DNA from: Hydrogenophaga pseudoflava NBRC 102511
GTDB lineage: Bacteria; Pseudomonadota; Gammaproteobacteria; Burkholderiales; Burkholderiaceae_C
Direction: 5' to 3'
Assembly: GCF_001592285.1 (NCBI RefSeq)
Contig: NZ_BCWQ01000002.1
Coordinates: forward strand, 310,001-374,000
DNA length: 64,000 nt
Position numbers and translations under genes: made by a program. Numbering within the stretch: position 1 is the first letter of the stretch; each line of letters opens with the position of its first letter. Below, in pieces: positions 35,289-46,118 of the stretch. The notes beneath the pieces are model-generated. The model searched no databases and was not told where the DNA came from. It saw only the letters and a list, made by a program, of their open reading frames with translations.

Positions 35289-36284
35289 TCAGTCCCAGGC
35301 GGTGAACGCCAGGCCGATGCCGGTGCCGACGGCGGTGCGGTAGACCGGGATGTATTCCTCGTACCGGCACTGCAGGTGGCTGGTGGCGCCGGCCATGGCG
35401 ATCCAGTTGCGGATCTCGGACGAGCCCGAGCACAGGGATTCCTGGGTCACCTGGGTCAGCGTCTGCACGTCGTGCGTGCGGATCGCCTGGAGCAGCTTGC
35501 GGTCGAAGGCCTCTTCGCACAGGAAGTGGCTCAGGCCACCCGAGGCGATCACCGCCACCTTGGCGTCGATGGGCGAGGCCGCCAGCGCGTGCGCGATGTG
35601 CGAGCCGAACTCGAAGCAGCGCGCCGCCGTGGGGTTGTTGGGCGGGAAGTAGGTGTTGATGAGCACCGGCAGCATGGGCACGCGCAGGCGCTTCATCAGA
35701 CGCTGGTAGATGAAACCGTAGGCATGGCCGAAGGCGCGCTGCCCGGGGTTGGGCACGGCGTTGGCGGTGGCCACATCCACGCCCAGACGGATCAGGCCGC
35801 GGATCAGGTCGTCCGCCAGCTGCGGCGCACCGGGGAAGCGCCGCGGCATGTCCATGCCGTACCCGGCCCAGAACGCCTTGTCGGCCCAGCTCAGGCGCGG
35901 GTGCGGCAGCGGCATTTCCTTCATCACCACCTCGGGGCCGCGGTAGACGGAGATGGCGGGCATGTTGTCGAAGCCGAACAGTTCGTCCTGGTCGTCGCCG
36001 ATCACCAGCACCACGTCCGGCTGGGCATCGAAGAGGCGCGCCTCCAGCACGTCCAGCGCGGACTCGGCCTGGCGGGCCAGGTCGGGGAAGCGCGCGGCGT
36101 CGCTCTGCTCGCGGAACGGTTCACCGCGCTCGGCCAGCAACTGGTCGTACGAGCACTTGCGGCCGTCCAGGGTGTAGAGGGCGGTCTGGCGCCGGTCGTC
36201 CTGCGCACGTTGCTCCCAGCGGTCGCCGTCAAGGACGAGGATCGGGCTGTGCGAGGTGCCGATGCCCAGCGTGATGCGTGCCAT
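35289..36284 (-). CDS. Class III extradiol dioxygenase, LigB type (gallate-dioxygenase-like)
   Basis: A 331-aa LigB-superfamily enzyme. GTSHSPILVLDGD (His12) is the first metal ligand motif; DVVLVIGDDQDELFG and VAVIASGGLSHFL are typical downstream blocks. There is no LigA-like small subunit, either fused or adjacent, unlike LigAB or GalA. With LigJ- and LigK-like neighbours and no LigC or LigI, cleavage of a trihydroxylated ring such as gallate or a methylgallate is the best inference. Confidence 0.82.
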   Translation of the reverse strand: MARITLGIGTSHSPILVLDGDRWEQRAQDDRRQTALYTLDGRKCSYDQLLAERGEPFREQSDAARFPDLARQAESALDVLEARLFDAQPDVVLVIGDDQDELFGFDNMPAISVYRGPEVVMKEMPLPHPRLSWADKAFWAGYGMDMPRRFPGAPQLADDLIRGLIRLGVDVATANAVPNPGQRAFGHAYGFIYQRLMKRLRVPMLPVLINTYFPPNNPTAARCFEFGSHIAHALAASPIDAKVAVIASGGLSHFLCEEAFDRKLLQAIRTHDVQTLTQVTQESLCSGSSEIRNWIAMAGATSHLQCRYEEYIPVYRTAVGTGIGLAFTAWD

Positions 36285-36322
36285 GTGTCAGTCTCCTTGG
36301 CGTTGGGGGGTCGAGCCAGGGC

Positions 36323-37000
36323 TCAGAAGTTGTAGAGCTCGAGCGTGCGTTCGCCCGCGGCGATGCGCTTGAGCACATCGGCCTCCTTGGCCTCGCGCTG
36401 CTCGGCCGCCTGCACCACCCCGGCCGCGCGCTCGCGCCCGATGACGACCACGCCATCGCGGTCGCCCAGCACCAGGTCGCCGGCGTGCACGGTGATGTCG
36501 CCCAGCAGCACCGGGTGGTTGACCCAGCCGCGCGCCAGGTGGTCCTTGCCGGTGCCGCGGATGCACAGCCCGGTCGCAAAGACCGGGAAGCCGATGCGCT
36601 CGAGCAGGTCGATGTCGCGCACGCCGCCGGCGATCACGAGGCCGCCCAGTCCGCGCACCTGTGCGGCGGTGGACATGATTTCGCCCCAGTAGCCGTAGTC
36701 GTGCACCTCGTTGGCGTAGACCACCAGCACATCACCGGGCTTGGCCACGTACAGGGCGCGGTGGATCCAGAGGTTGTCACCGCCGGGCGAATGGACCGTC
36801 ACGGCCGGGCCGCACAGCTTCATGGACGGGTGCATCGGCTTGATGGCGGGCGGCAGGGCCCCCACGCGACCACCGGCCTCGTGCACGGTGGCGCTGGGCA
36901 GGGCCCGGGCGCGCGCGATCAGGCCCGGGTCGACCCGGTCGATCACGTGGCGGATGGTCGGGAACTGCAGGGCCGGATCGTTCGCCGAGGACTCGCTCAT
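36323..37000 (-). CDS. 4-carboxy-4-hydroxy-2-oxoadipate aldolase-like (LigK/RraA family), copy 1
   Basis: A 225-aa RraA-fold protein. The catalytic Arg-Asp pair lies at R128-D129 (IAGGVRDIDLLERIG) and a WGEIMSTAAQVRGLGG segment precedes it, matching LigK/GalC HMG/CHA aldolases. It would split the C6 hydroxyacid into pyruvate and oxaloacetate. Start ATG 37000 overlaps the next gene's stop (ATGA). Of the three tandem copies this is the closest to true LigK. Confidence 0.84.
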   Translation of the reverse strand: MSESSANDPALQFPTIRHVIDRVDPGLIARARALPSATVHEAGGRVGALPPAIKPMHPSMKLCGPAVTVHSPGGDNLWIHRALYVAKPGDVLVVYANEVHDYGYWGEIMSTAAQVRGLGGLVIAGGVRDIDLLERIGFPVFATGLCIRGTGKDHLARGWVNHPVLLGDITVHAGDLVLGDRDGVVVIGRERAAGVVQAAEQREAKEADVLKRIAAGERTLELYNF

Positions 37001-37653
37001 GCGCCCTCCCGCGTCTGCAGCTGGTGGTAGCCCATGGCCTTGCGCGCCTCGCGCAGCGGGGTGCCGGCGCGCACCGCCTGGCGGATGGCTTCCTCGGCGT
37101 TGTGGATCGCCTCGGCCGTGTCCAGCACGTGGTCTTCGTGCTCCTTCGGGATCACGACCACGCCGTCGGCGTCGCCGCGCACGATGTCGCCGGGGGCCAC
37201 GCGGGCACCGCCGATGTTCACCGGCACCTGGGTCGCCTCGACCTGCACGCGGTCCTTGCCGGTGCGCATGTAGTTGTCGCGGCTGAAGACCGGGTACCCC
37301 AGCTCCAGGCACAGCGACACGTCGCGGTTGACGCCGTCGATCACCGTGCCGGCGATGCGGCGGTTGTGCGCCACCTCGGTCAGGATGTCGCCCCAGACGG
37401 TGGCGTTGTCCACGCCGCCGTTGTCCAGCACGATGACCGAGCCTTCGGGCACGTCATCGATGTAGTCACCCACGGTGCCCGAGGGCTTGCCGGCGGGGCC
37501 GTACAGCAGCGTCCAGGCGCGGCCGGCCATGCGGAATTCGGTCGAACGCGGCTTGATGCGGTGGCACTGTCCGTTGATGCCGCATTTGTCCAGCGCGTCG
37601 CTGAGGGTGGCGGTGTCCAGGCGCGCAGCGCGCGCCACATTCTTGTCAGTCAT
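36997..37653 (-). CDS. RraA-family protein, copy 2
   Basis: A 218-aa RraA/LigK-like protein keeping the Arg-Asp pair (R110-D111 in IDGVNRDVSL) and a VWGDILTEVAHNRRIAG segment. The RraA fold serves as HMG/CHA aldolase, oxaloacetate decarboxylase or RNase E inhibitor; context favours an aldolase or decarboxylase. It is translationally coupled to copy 1 and 10 bp downstream of copy 3. Confidence 0.8.
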   Translation of the reverse strand: MTDKNVARAARLDTATLSDALDKCGINGQCHRIKPRSTEFRMAGRAWTLLYGPAGKPSGTVGDYIDDVPEGSVIVLDNGGVDNATVWGDILTEVAHNRRIAGTVIDGVNRDVSLCLELGYPVFSRDNYMRTGKDRVQVEATQVPVNIGGARVAPGDIVRGDADGVVVIPKEHEDHVLDTAEAIHNAEEAIRQAVRAGTPLREARKAMGYHQLQTREGA

Positions 37654-37663
37654 GGCATTCCCC

Positions 37664-38341
37664 TTAGGCGGCCTCGGGCCGCAACATGAATTCGTAGTCC
37701 CGGCCCATCACCTCGGTGACCGGGCGCCCTGCCAGCAGGTCCTTGGCCATGCCCGCCTCGCGGCCGGCGATGCGCTCGGCAGCGGCGATCACCTCGGCCG
37801 CGCAGGCCGCCGGGATGAACACCACACCGCTGCCGTCGGCGATCACCAGATCACCGGGGTGCACGGTGACGCCACCGATGCACACCGGGCCGTTGACCTC
37901 GGCTTCTTCGACGCGTCCGCGCGCGGTGCGCGCGGTCAGGCTGCGGCAGTAGATGGGCAACTCGTAGGCGCGCGCTTCGTCGATGTCGCGCACCGGGCCG
38001 TCGGCCACCACGCCGGCGATGCCCTTGACCTTGGCGCCCAGCGACAGGATGCCGCCCCAGCTGCCCGCGTCGATGCCGGTGCGCTGCTCGACCACGATCA
38101 CCTCGCCCGCGGCGGCGAGCTCGATGGCGGTGGTGCCCAGGTGGCGCACCGGACCGTCGGATTTGGGCGCCTGGCCCGCGGGCACGAGGCGGTAGGTGAC
38201 CACGCGGCCGACCAGCTTGTGGGTGGTGGACTGCTGGGCCAGTCCGGTGGCGACCTGCTGGTCGATGCCCAGCCGGTCCAGCGCGTCGGACACCGCGCAG
38301 GCGTCCAAGTGGCGCAGGCGCGGCACAAGTTCTTGGTTCAT
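37664..38341 (-). CDS. RraA-family protein, copy 3
   Basis: A 225-aa RraA-fold protein with R118-D119 in DGPVRDIDEARA and a WGGILSLGAKVKGIAG segment. It is distinct in sequence from copies 1 and 2, so the array is an old duplication or assembly rather than a recent one. It follows the dppC-like gene by 31 bp. Confidence 0.8.
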   Translation of the reverse strand: MNQELVPRLRHLDACAVSDALDRLGIDQQVATGLAQQSTTHKLVGRVVTYRLVPAGQAPKSDGPVRHLGTTAIELAAAGEVIVVEQRTGIDAGSWGGILSLGAKVKGIAGVVADGPVRDIDEARAYELPIYCRSLTARTARGRVEEAEVNGPVCIGGVTVHPGDLVIADGSGVVFIPAACAAEVIAAAERIAGREAGMAKDLLAGRPVTEVMGRDYEFMLRPEAA

Positions 38342-38372
38342 CGTTGAAGACTCCTTGAAGCGAAGCGGGGGT

Positions 38373-39287
38373 TCAGTGGCGGGTGCGCGGATCGAGCGCG
38401 TCGCGCAGGGCGTCGCCCAGCAGGCTGAACGAGAAGACGGTGAGGCTGATGGCCAGGCCGGGGAACAGGATCACCCAGGGCGCGGAGGTCAGGGTCTCCA
38501 CGCTCACACCCGAGAGCATCAGTCCCCAGGCGGGCGTGGGTTCGCTCACGCCGACGCCCAGGAAGGACAGCGAGGCCTCCAGCAGGATGGTCTGGGCGGT
38601 GAAAGCGCTGACCATCACCAGCCAGGGCGAGACCAGGTTGGGCAGCATGTGGCGCACGATGATGCGCAGGTGCGAGAAGCCCAGCGCGCGGGCGGCGTCG
38701 ATGTAGGGCGAGACCCGCACCCCCATGGCGGCGGTGCGCATCACGCGGGCCATCACCGGGATGTAGGGCAGGATGATCGCCAGCATCAGGTTGAGGTCCA
38801 CGCCGGCCACCATGTTCTTGCCCAGCACGGCCACCACCACCAGCGCGGCCACGATCAGGGGAATCGACAGCAGCACGTCGTTGGCCCGCTGCAGCAGCGC
38901 GTCGATGCGGCCACCGAAGTAGGCCGAAGCCGTGCCGACGGCGGCGCCGATCAGCGACCCGATCAGGGCGGTGGAGATGCCCAGCAGCAGGGCCGGACGG
39001 GTGCCGTGCAGGATGCGCGAGAACACATCGCGACCGTAGTTGTCGGTGCCGAACCAGTGCTCGGCGCTGGGCGGTTGCAGCACCGCGTCAAAGCGCGCAT
39101 CGAGCGGGCTGAACGGCGCCAGCTGCGGGGCAAAGGAGCCCGCAACCAGCATCACCGCGATGAGCACCAGGGCGATGACGCCCAGGGGCTGGGTCCTGGC
39201 AAAACGTGCGAAGGCCTTGAAAGTGGGTGAGCCAGACATGGGTGTGTGGACCAGTTCGGTGGACGGAAGGACGGAGACGTTCGACAT
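38373..39287 (-). CDS. Peptide-type ABC transporter permease (DppC/OppC family)
   Basis: A 304-aa inner-membrane protein with an N-terminal TM (about 35-55), five further TMs, and the binding-protein-dependent loop around ARALGFSHLRIIVRHMLPN. The FGTDNYGRDVFSRILHGTR stretch is characteristic of DppC/OppC. The start ATG 39287 overlaps the dppB-like stop by 1 bp. It is part of a complete importer (38373-43945) placed inside the aromatic cluster. Confidence 0.92.
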   Translation of the reverse strand: MSNVSVLPSTELVHTPMSGSPTFKAFARFARTQPLGVIALVLIAVMLVAGSFAPQLAPFSPLDARFDAVLQPPSAEHWFGTDNYGRDVFSRILHGTRPALLLGISTALIGSLIGAAVGTASAYFGGRIDALLQRANDVLLSIPLIVAALVVVAVLGKNMVAGVDLNLMLAIILPYIPVMARVMRTAAMGVRVSPYIDAARALGFSHLRIIVRHMLPNLVSPWLVMVSAFTAQTILLEASLSFLGVGVSEPTPAWGLMLSGVSVETLTSAPWVILFPGLAISLTVFSFSLLGDALRDALDPRTRH

Positions 39288-40240
39288 CAGTGGATGCGGA
39301 TGCGGGGGTCGAGGGCGGCCTGCAGCAGGTCCACCAGGAAGCCCACGCAGACGTAGATCAGCGCGAACAGCATCACCAGGCCCTGGATGAGCGCCAGGTC
39401 GCTGAAGCTGATGGCCTGCATCAGCAGCCGGCCGATGCCGTTGATGTTGAACACCTGCTCGGTGACCACCAGGCCACCCAGCAGCCCGGCGAACTCGATG
39501 CCGATGACGGTGATCGTGGGCAGCATGGCGTTGGCCAGCGCGTGGCGCAGCACCACGCGGGCCGGGCTCACGCCCTTGGCGTGGGCGGTGCGCACATAGT
39601 CCTGGGACAGCACTTCGATCAGCGAGGAGCGCAGCAGGCGCGCGTTGACCGAGGACAGGCGCCAGCCCACCACCACGGCCGGCACCAGGATCTGGGCCAG
39701 GTGCTCCCAGGGCCGCTCGCCGAAGGGCACGGTCTCGATGGGCGGGATCCAGCCCACCGTGGCCAGCAGCGCCAGCAGCACCAGCATGGCCAGCCAGAAG
39801 CTGGGCACCGACTGTCCGGTGACCGTGCACACCCGCACGCACTGGTCCAGCCAGGTGCCGCGGCTCAGTGCCCCGACCACCCCCAGGGGAATGGCCAGCA
39901 CCAGGCCGATCACCAGCGCGGAGATGGCCAGCTTGATCGTCACGGAGAAGCGGCTGCCAATCTCGTCGGTCACGGGGTTCTCGCTCCAGATGGAGACGCC
40001 CAGGTCCATGCGGGTGAGCCCGGTGATCCAGCGCACGTACTGCGTGGCCAGCGGCTGGTCGAAACCGAAGCGCGCCTTCTGCGCCTGCAGCTGTTCGGCG
40101 GTGATGACACCGCCTTCGCTCGTGTACTTGAACTCGACCGGGTCCCCCGGCAGCACGCGCAGCAGGAAAAAGATCAGCGTGGCGACCGCCCAAAGCGTGA
40201 ACACCAGTTGCAGGGCGCGACGAAACAGGAACTTCAACAT
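39287..40240 (-). CDS. Peptide-type ABC transporter permease (DppB/OppB family)
   Basis: A 317-aa permease with six TMs. The N-terminus MLKFLFRRALQLVFTLWAVA and the DPVEFKYTSEGG periplasmic segment are typical of DppB. The coupling loop has RTAHAKGVSPARVVLRHAL. It pairs with the DppC-like protein. It begins 10 bp after the ATPase stop. Confidence 0.92.
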   Translation of the reverse strand: MLKFLFRRALQLVFTLWAVATLIFFLLRVLPGDPVEFKYTSEGGVITAEQLQAQKARFGFDQPLATQYVRWITGLTRMDLGVSIWSENPVTDEIGSRFSVTIKLAISALVIGLVLAIPLGVVGALSRGTWLDQCVRVCTVTGQSVPSFWLAMLVLLALLATVGWIPPIETVPFGERPWEHLAQILVPAVVVGWRLSSVNARLLRSSLIEVLSQDYVRTAHAKGVSPARVVLRHALANAMLPTITVIGIEFAGLLGGLVVTEQVFNINGIGRLLMQAISFSDLALIQGLVMLFALIYVCVGFLVDLLQAALDPRIRIH

Positions 40241-40250
40241 GTCGGGTACC

Positions 40251-42337
<2,087 letters not shown>

Positions 42338-42341
<4 letters not shown>

Positions 42342-43945
42342 TTCTTCGCGCCGCCTTCGAACCACACGTCTGCGAGGTCGATCTTGACGTAGTTGGAGCC
42401 GTAGTCACCCTCCAGGCCACGCAGCTGGGCGTCCATCACGCGCTTGCGGCTCTGCCAGAACAGCGGCATCACGTAGCTCTGCTCCATCAGGTAGGCCTCC
42501 AGGTCGCGCACCCGCTGCTTGCGGCTCTGCGGGTTGAAGTCCTGCAACTGGGCCTGGTAGAGCTCCACCACCTTCGGGTCGCCGAAGCGGGCCAGGTTGG
42601 CGCGGTTGGTGCTGAAGGGTTCGAAGTAGGCCAGCTGGACGGAGGGGTCGTCCGAGTACTCGGCCGGGCTGTCGAAGATCAGGTCGTAGTCACCCGAGAT
42701 GCGGCGCGCCGCGACCTGGGGGGTGTCCAGCGCCTGGTGGTCCACCGTCACGCCGATCCTGGACAGCTGATCGGCCACATAGACACCGAAGTAGGTGAAC
42801 GCGCGGTTGTTCACCACGGTGAGCTTGAGGTTGCTCTGACCGGCCGCGGCCAGCAGGCGCTTGGCTTCCTTGCGCGCGGCTTCGATGTCACGACCGAAGC
42901 CGGGCAGCCTGGCCAGCTCGGCATCGTCACGGGCAAAGGTGGAACCGGGACGCAGCAGGCCACCGACGCGGAACATGGGCGTGATCTGCTCCATGGCCTT
43001 GGAGGCGCCCCAGCGGTCCAGCGCCAGGTTGAGGGCGCGGCGCACGCGGGGGTCCTTCAGACCGTCGCGCTGGTTGTTGATGGCGAACCAGGGCAGGAAG
43101 GTCGTGGCAGCGCCACCCCCGCGGACCACCACCTTGTCGCCACGGGCGCCGGTCACCCGGGCCACCTCGGGCGGCGTCAGGCCCTGCATGGTGAAGTGCA
43201 CCTGACCGGCCAGCAAGGCGTTGGTGGCGGCGACCGGCGAGACGTTGAGCAGGCGGATGCCATCCAGATGGGGCTTGCCCGCCAGGAAGTAGTCGTTGAA
43301 GCGCTCACCGATCCATTCCGAACCCGGCGTGTGGCGGACGAAGCGGAACGGACCCGTGCCCATGACCCGCTTGGTGGGGTAGCTCGGATCGCTGGCCATC
43401 AGCTTGGCCGAGTACACGCAGGCATACGGCATGGCCAGCAACTGCAGCGCCGCCGCGTTCTTGCGCTTGAACGTGAACACGACGGTGTTGTCGTCGGGCG
43501 TCTCGATGTTGGTGATGTCGGCCAGCATGCCCTGGCGCAGCGACACCACGCCCGGCGGCGGGTTGCGCAGACGGTCGAAGCTGGCCTTGACGTCGGCGCT
43601 GGTCAGCGCGCTGCCGTCATGGAACTTCACGTTGGGATGCAGGGTGAAGCGGTAGCTCAGGTTGTCCGGCGACACCGTCCAGCTCCTGGCCAGGTCGCCG
43701 GTGACCTGGGGGAAGTTGTCGGCGTTGATCTTCAGCAGCGTGGAGTAATGCGGCGCCACGCGCCACATCACCGCCGGCGAGTTGGTGCCGTGGCAGTCGT
43801 AAGTCGAGGGCTCGCCGACGTGCACGGGCATGACCAGGGTGCCACCCTTGACGGGGCTGGCAGCGGGGGCCTGTGCATGGACACTGGCGCCGAGCGAACA
43901 GGCGAGCAGCGCGAACACTTGGGGGCGGAACACGGTGGGTTTCAT
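42338..43945 (-). CDS. ABC transporter substrate-binding protein, family 5 (SBP_bac_5)
   Basis: A 535-aa periplasmic receptor with the signal peptide MKPTVFRPQVFALLACSLGA and an AQA cleavage site. Family 5 features: LLKINADNFPQVTGDLARSW, YRFTLHPNVKFHDGSALTSADV and VMGTGPFRFV. It is the first gene of the importer. The substrate may be a peptide, or an aromatic acid or conjugate given the surrounding catabolic genes; only the context suggests this. Confidence 0.9.
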
Positions 43946-43986
43946 CTTGTCTCCTGTTGTCTTGGGGGGTTCGTGGGGGACAGGCG

Positions 43987-45204
43987 TCAGAGCATCGAGC
44001 GCCAGTCCTGCTCCTTCTCGACCACCATCGACTTCGGTGCGGTCTGCTCGTAGTCGATGGACGAATGAACGGCGAACTGCGGGGTCTCGCCCTTCATGAA
44101 CTGGCGCACGGCATTGGTCAGGCAGCGGCGCACCGCCAGCACCGCACCGTCACCGGCGCCCAGGTACTCCTGGGTGCGGTCGACGATGGGACCCATGCTC
44201 ATGATCACGGCGAAGTCCTCGGTCCCCAGCATCTGGGTGAAGCCGGTGAAGTGGCCGTTCTTCATGGCCTCGCGGTCCTGGCCCCAGTTGTCATCGGGGC
44301 TGCCCGGTGGCAGGGGCGGCCACGAGTCCGCGTCCTCGTAGTGGTGGGTCTTGTTCGGGATCAGCTTCTCGCTGTCCCGGTAGGTCATCTGCCAGTAGTA
44401 GATGTTCTCGTCGTCGATGGGCACCGAGAAGAAGATGCTGCCGCCCTTGACGTCGGTGCTGTTGGGCGAAACGATGCCGAACCAGGGCATGACGAAGCTG
44501 TTGGTGCGCACATAGGAACGCTCGTCCTTGAGCGCGCGCACCGCGGCGTAACGGAAGCCATAGGGCTTCTGCACCAGGTGGTAGACCGGCGCCATGTTGG
44601 CCGACGACAGCTCGATGTCGCCGAAGCCCACCAGCCAGCTCTGGTGCAGCACGCCCAGGTGGGCCGAGTCCATGGTGGTCTCCACCGCCTGCAGCCAGTT
44701 GGCGTTGACCTTCTGGCGGAAGACCACGAAGTTCTCGCGCGGCAGCCCGACAAAGGGCAGCGCCGGGAATTCGGGCACCTCGTCGCCCTGGCCCAGCCAG
44801 ACCCAGACAATGCCGCCCTCCTCGCGCACCGGGTAGTGCTTGAGCGGCACGTGCTTGCAGTACTCCACCTCGTTGTTGGGCTGGGTCGGCACGGCCACGG
44901 TCACGCCGTCGACCCGGAACTTCCAGCCGTGGTAAATGCAGCGCAGGCTGTTGTCCTCGTTGCGGCCGATGGCCAGCGAAGCGCCGCGGTGCGGGCAGGC
45001 TTCGTCGAAGAAACCCACGCGCCCGTCGGTGGAACGGAAGGCCACGTACTGGTGGCCGAACAGCTTGACGCGCAGGGGTTTGCCGTCCGCCTCCAGCTTG
45101 TCCGACAGGGCGGCGGGCACCCACCAGTGCTGGCGGATCATCCGGCCCATGGGCGCGTCGCCGCACACGCGTGTCAACAACTCGTTTTCTTCCTTTGAAA
45201 GCAC
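43987..45204 (-). CDS. Rieske non-heme iron oxygenase alpha subunit (phthalate dioxygenase/O-demethylase family)
   Basis: A 405-aa oxygenase. Rieske ligands: C70-P-H72 and C89-I-Y-H92. Mononuclear iron ligands: D179...H182...H187 in ETTMDSAHLGVLH. The N-terminus (ENELLTRVCGDAPMGRMIRQ) places it with phthalate 4,5-dioxygenase and LigXa-type biphenyl O-demethylase oxygenases, which need no separate ferredoxin when served by a phthalate-dioxygenase-reductase-type protein. A matching reductase lies at 53300-54268. The reaction is ring dihydroxylation or O-demethylation; which one is undecided. Confidence 0.86.
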   Translation of the reverse strand: MLSKEENELLTRVCGDAPMGRMIRQHWWVPAALSDKLEADGKPLRVKLFGHQYVAFRSTDGRVGFFDEACPHRGASLAIGRNEDNSLRCIYHGWKFRVDGVTVAVPTQPNNEVEYCKHVPLKHYPVREEGGIVWVWLGQGDEVPEFPALPFVGLPRENFVVFRQKVNANWLQAVETTMDSAHLGVLHQSWLVGFGDIELSSANMAPVYHLVQKPYGFRYAAVRALKDERSYVRTNSFVMPWFGIVSPNSTDVKGGSIFFSVPIDDENIYYWQMTYRDSEKLIPNKTHHYEDADSWPPLPPGSPDDNWGQDREAMKNGHFTGFTQMLGTEDFAVIMSMGPIVDRTQEYLGAGDGAVLAVRRCLTNAVRQFMKGETPQFAVHSSIDYEQTAPKSMVVEKEQDWRSML

Positions 45205-45270
45205 GTGGGTCTCCTTTCGCGCGGGCTCGGCCTGCGCATCAATGACGGTCGGGGGTGGGTGGAATTGGCC

Positions 45271-46062
45271 TCAGGCGGCGCGCTCGTCGGGGCGCTGTCG
45301 GCGGCCTTCGAAGAACTCGGAAATCCGGCGTGCGGAATCGACGCCGGCAGAGCGGGTCATGGCGGTGACCATGGTCTCGGCGAACAGGCCTTCGCCCATG
45401 GGCATTTCGGCGATGCGGCCGATGCCATTGATGATGGCGTAGTTGGTGGCCGGGGCGTTCTTGACGATGGACTGCGCCAGTTCACGGGCCTTGTCCAGCC
45501 CCGCACCGGGCGCCACGAGGTGGTGCGCCACCCCGAGGCGCAGCGCCTCCTGCGCATCGAACGAATGGCCGGTGAGCATCATCTCGATGACGCGGCTGCT
45601 GCCCAGCAACCGGGGGATGCGCACCGAGCCGCCACCACCCAGAAAAATGCCGCGCTGCCCTTCAGGCAGCTGGAAGAAGGCCGAACCCTCACACACCCGC
45701 ACATGGGTGGCCGCAGCCAGTTCGAAACCGCCACCGATCACGCCCCCCTTGAGCACGCTGACCACCGGCAGCTCGCCGAACTGCATCAGGTCGAACACGC
45801 GGTGCCACTGCCGCGAGCGGCGCATGCCCACCAGCACGTCGGGGCTGCGCTTGCTCATGAGCTCGAACAGGTCCAGGCCGGCGCAGAAGTGCTCGCCCTC
45901 TCCGTGCAGGATCACCGCGCGCGCACCCTCCAGACCCCGCAGGAAGCACGCTTCCAGCGCGTCCATGAGGTCGTCGTTGATGGCGTTGCGCTTGGTCGGT
46001 CGGTTGAGCTTGACCAGCGCGACGTCGTCTTCGCGCTCGATCTGCAGCAGGCTGTCTTCCAT
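45271..46062 (-). CDS. Enoyl-CoA hydratase/isomerase family protein
   Basis: A 263-aa crotonase-fold protein. The first oxyanion segment is EHFCAGLDLFEL, the second GGVIGGGFELAAATHVRV, and the acidic catalytic region is FQLPEGQRGIFLGGGG. It would hydrate (or hydrate and cleave) an arylacryloyl-CoA. It follows the feruloyl-CoA-synthase-like gene (56 bp gap), a pairing known from ferulate/coumarate catabolism (Fcs-Ech). ATG 46062 has AAGGA upstream. Confidence 0.87.
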   Translation of the reverse strand: MEDSLLQIEREDDVALVKLNRPTKRNAINDDLMDALEACFLRGLEGARAVILHGEGEHFCAGLDLFELMSKRSPDVLVGMRRSRQWHRVFDLMQFGELPVVSVLKGGVIGGGFELAAATHVRVCEGSAFFQLPEGQRGIFLGGGGSVRIPRLLGSSRVIEMMLTGHSFDAQEALRLGVAHHLVAPGAGLDKARELAQSIVKNAPATNYAIINGIGRIAEMPMGEGLFAETMVTAMTRSAGVDSARRISEFFEGRRQRPDERAA

Positions 46063-46118
46063 AGATCCTTCTTTCTTCGGAGTGGGTGTGTCTGGGTGGG
46101 TGGGTTTGCGGCCAGGTG

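Noticed and set aside
38373-40193. An apparent 606-codon frame spanning both dipeptide-permease genes.
   Set aside because: Only the part from ATG 39287 has DppC features; the upstream part is a frame shadow of the DppB-like gene.
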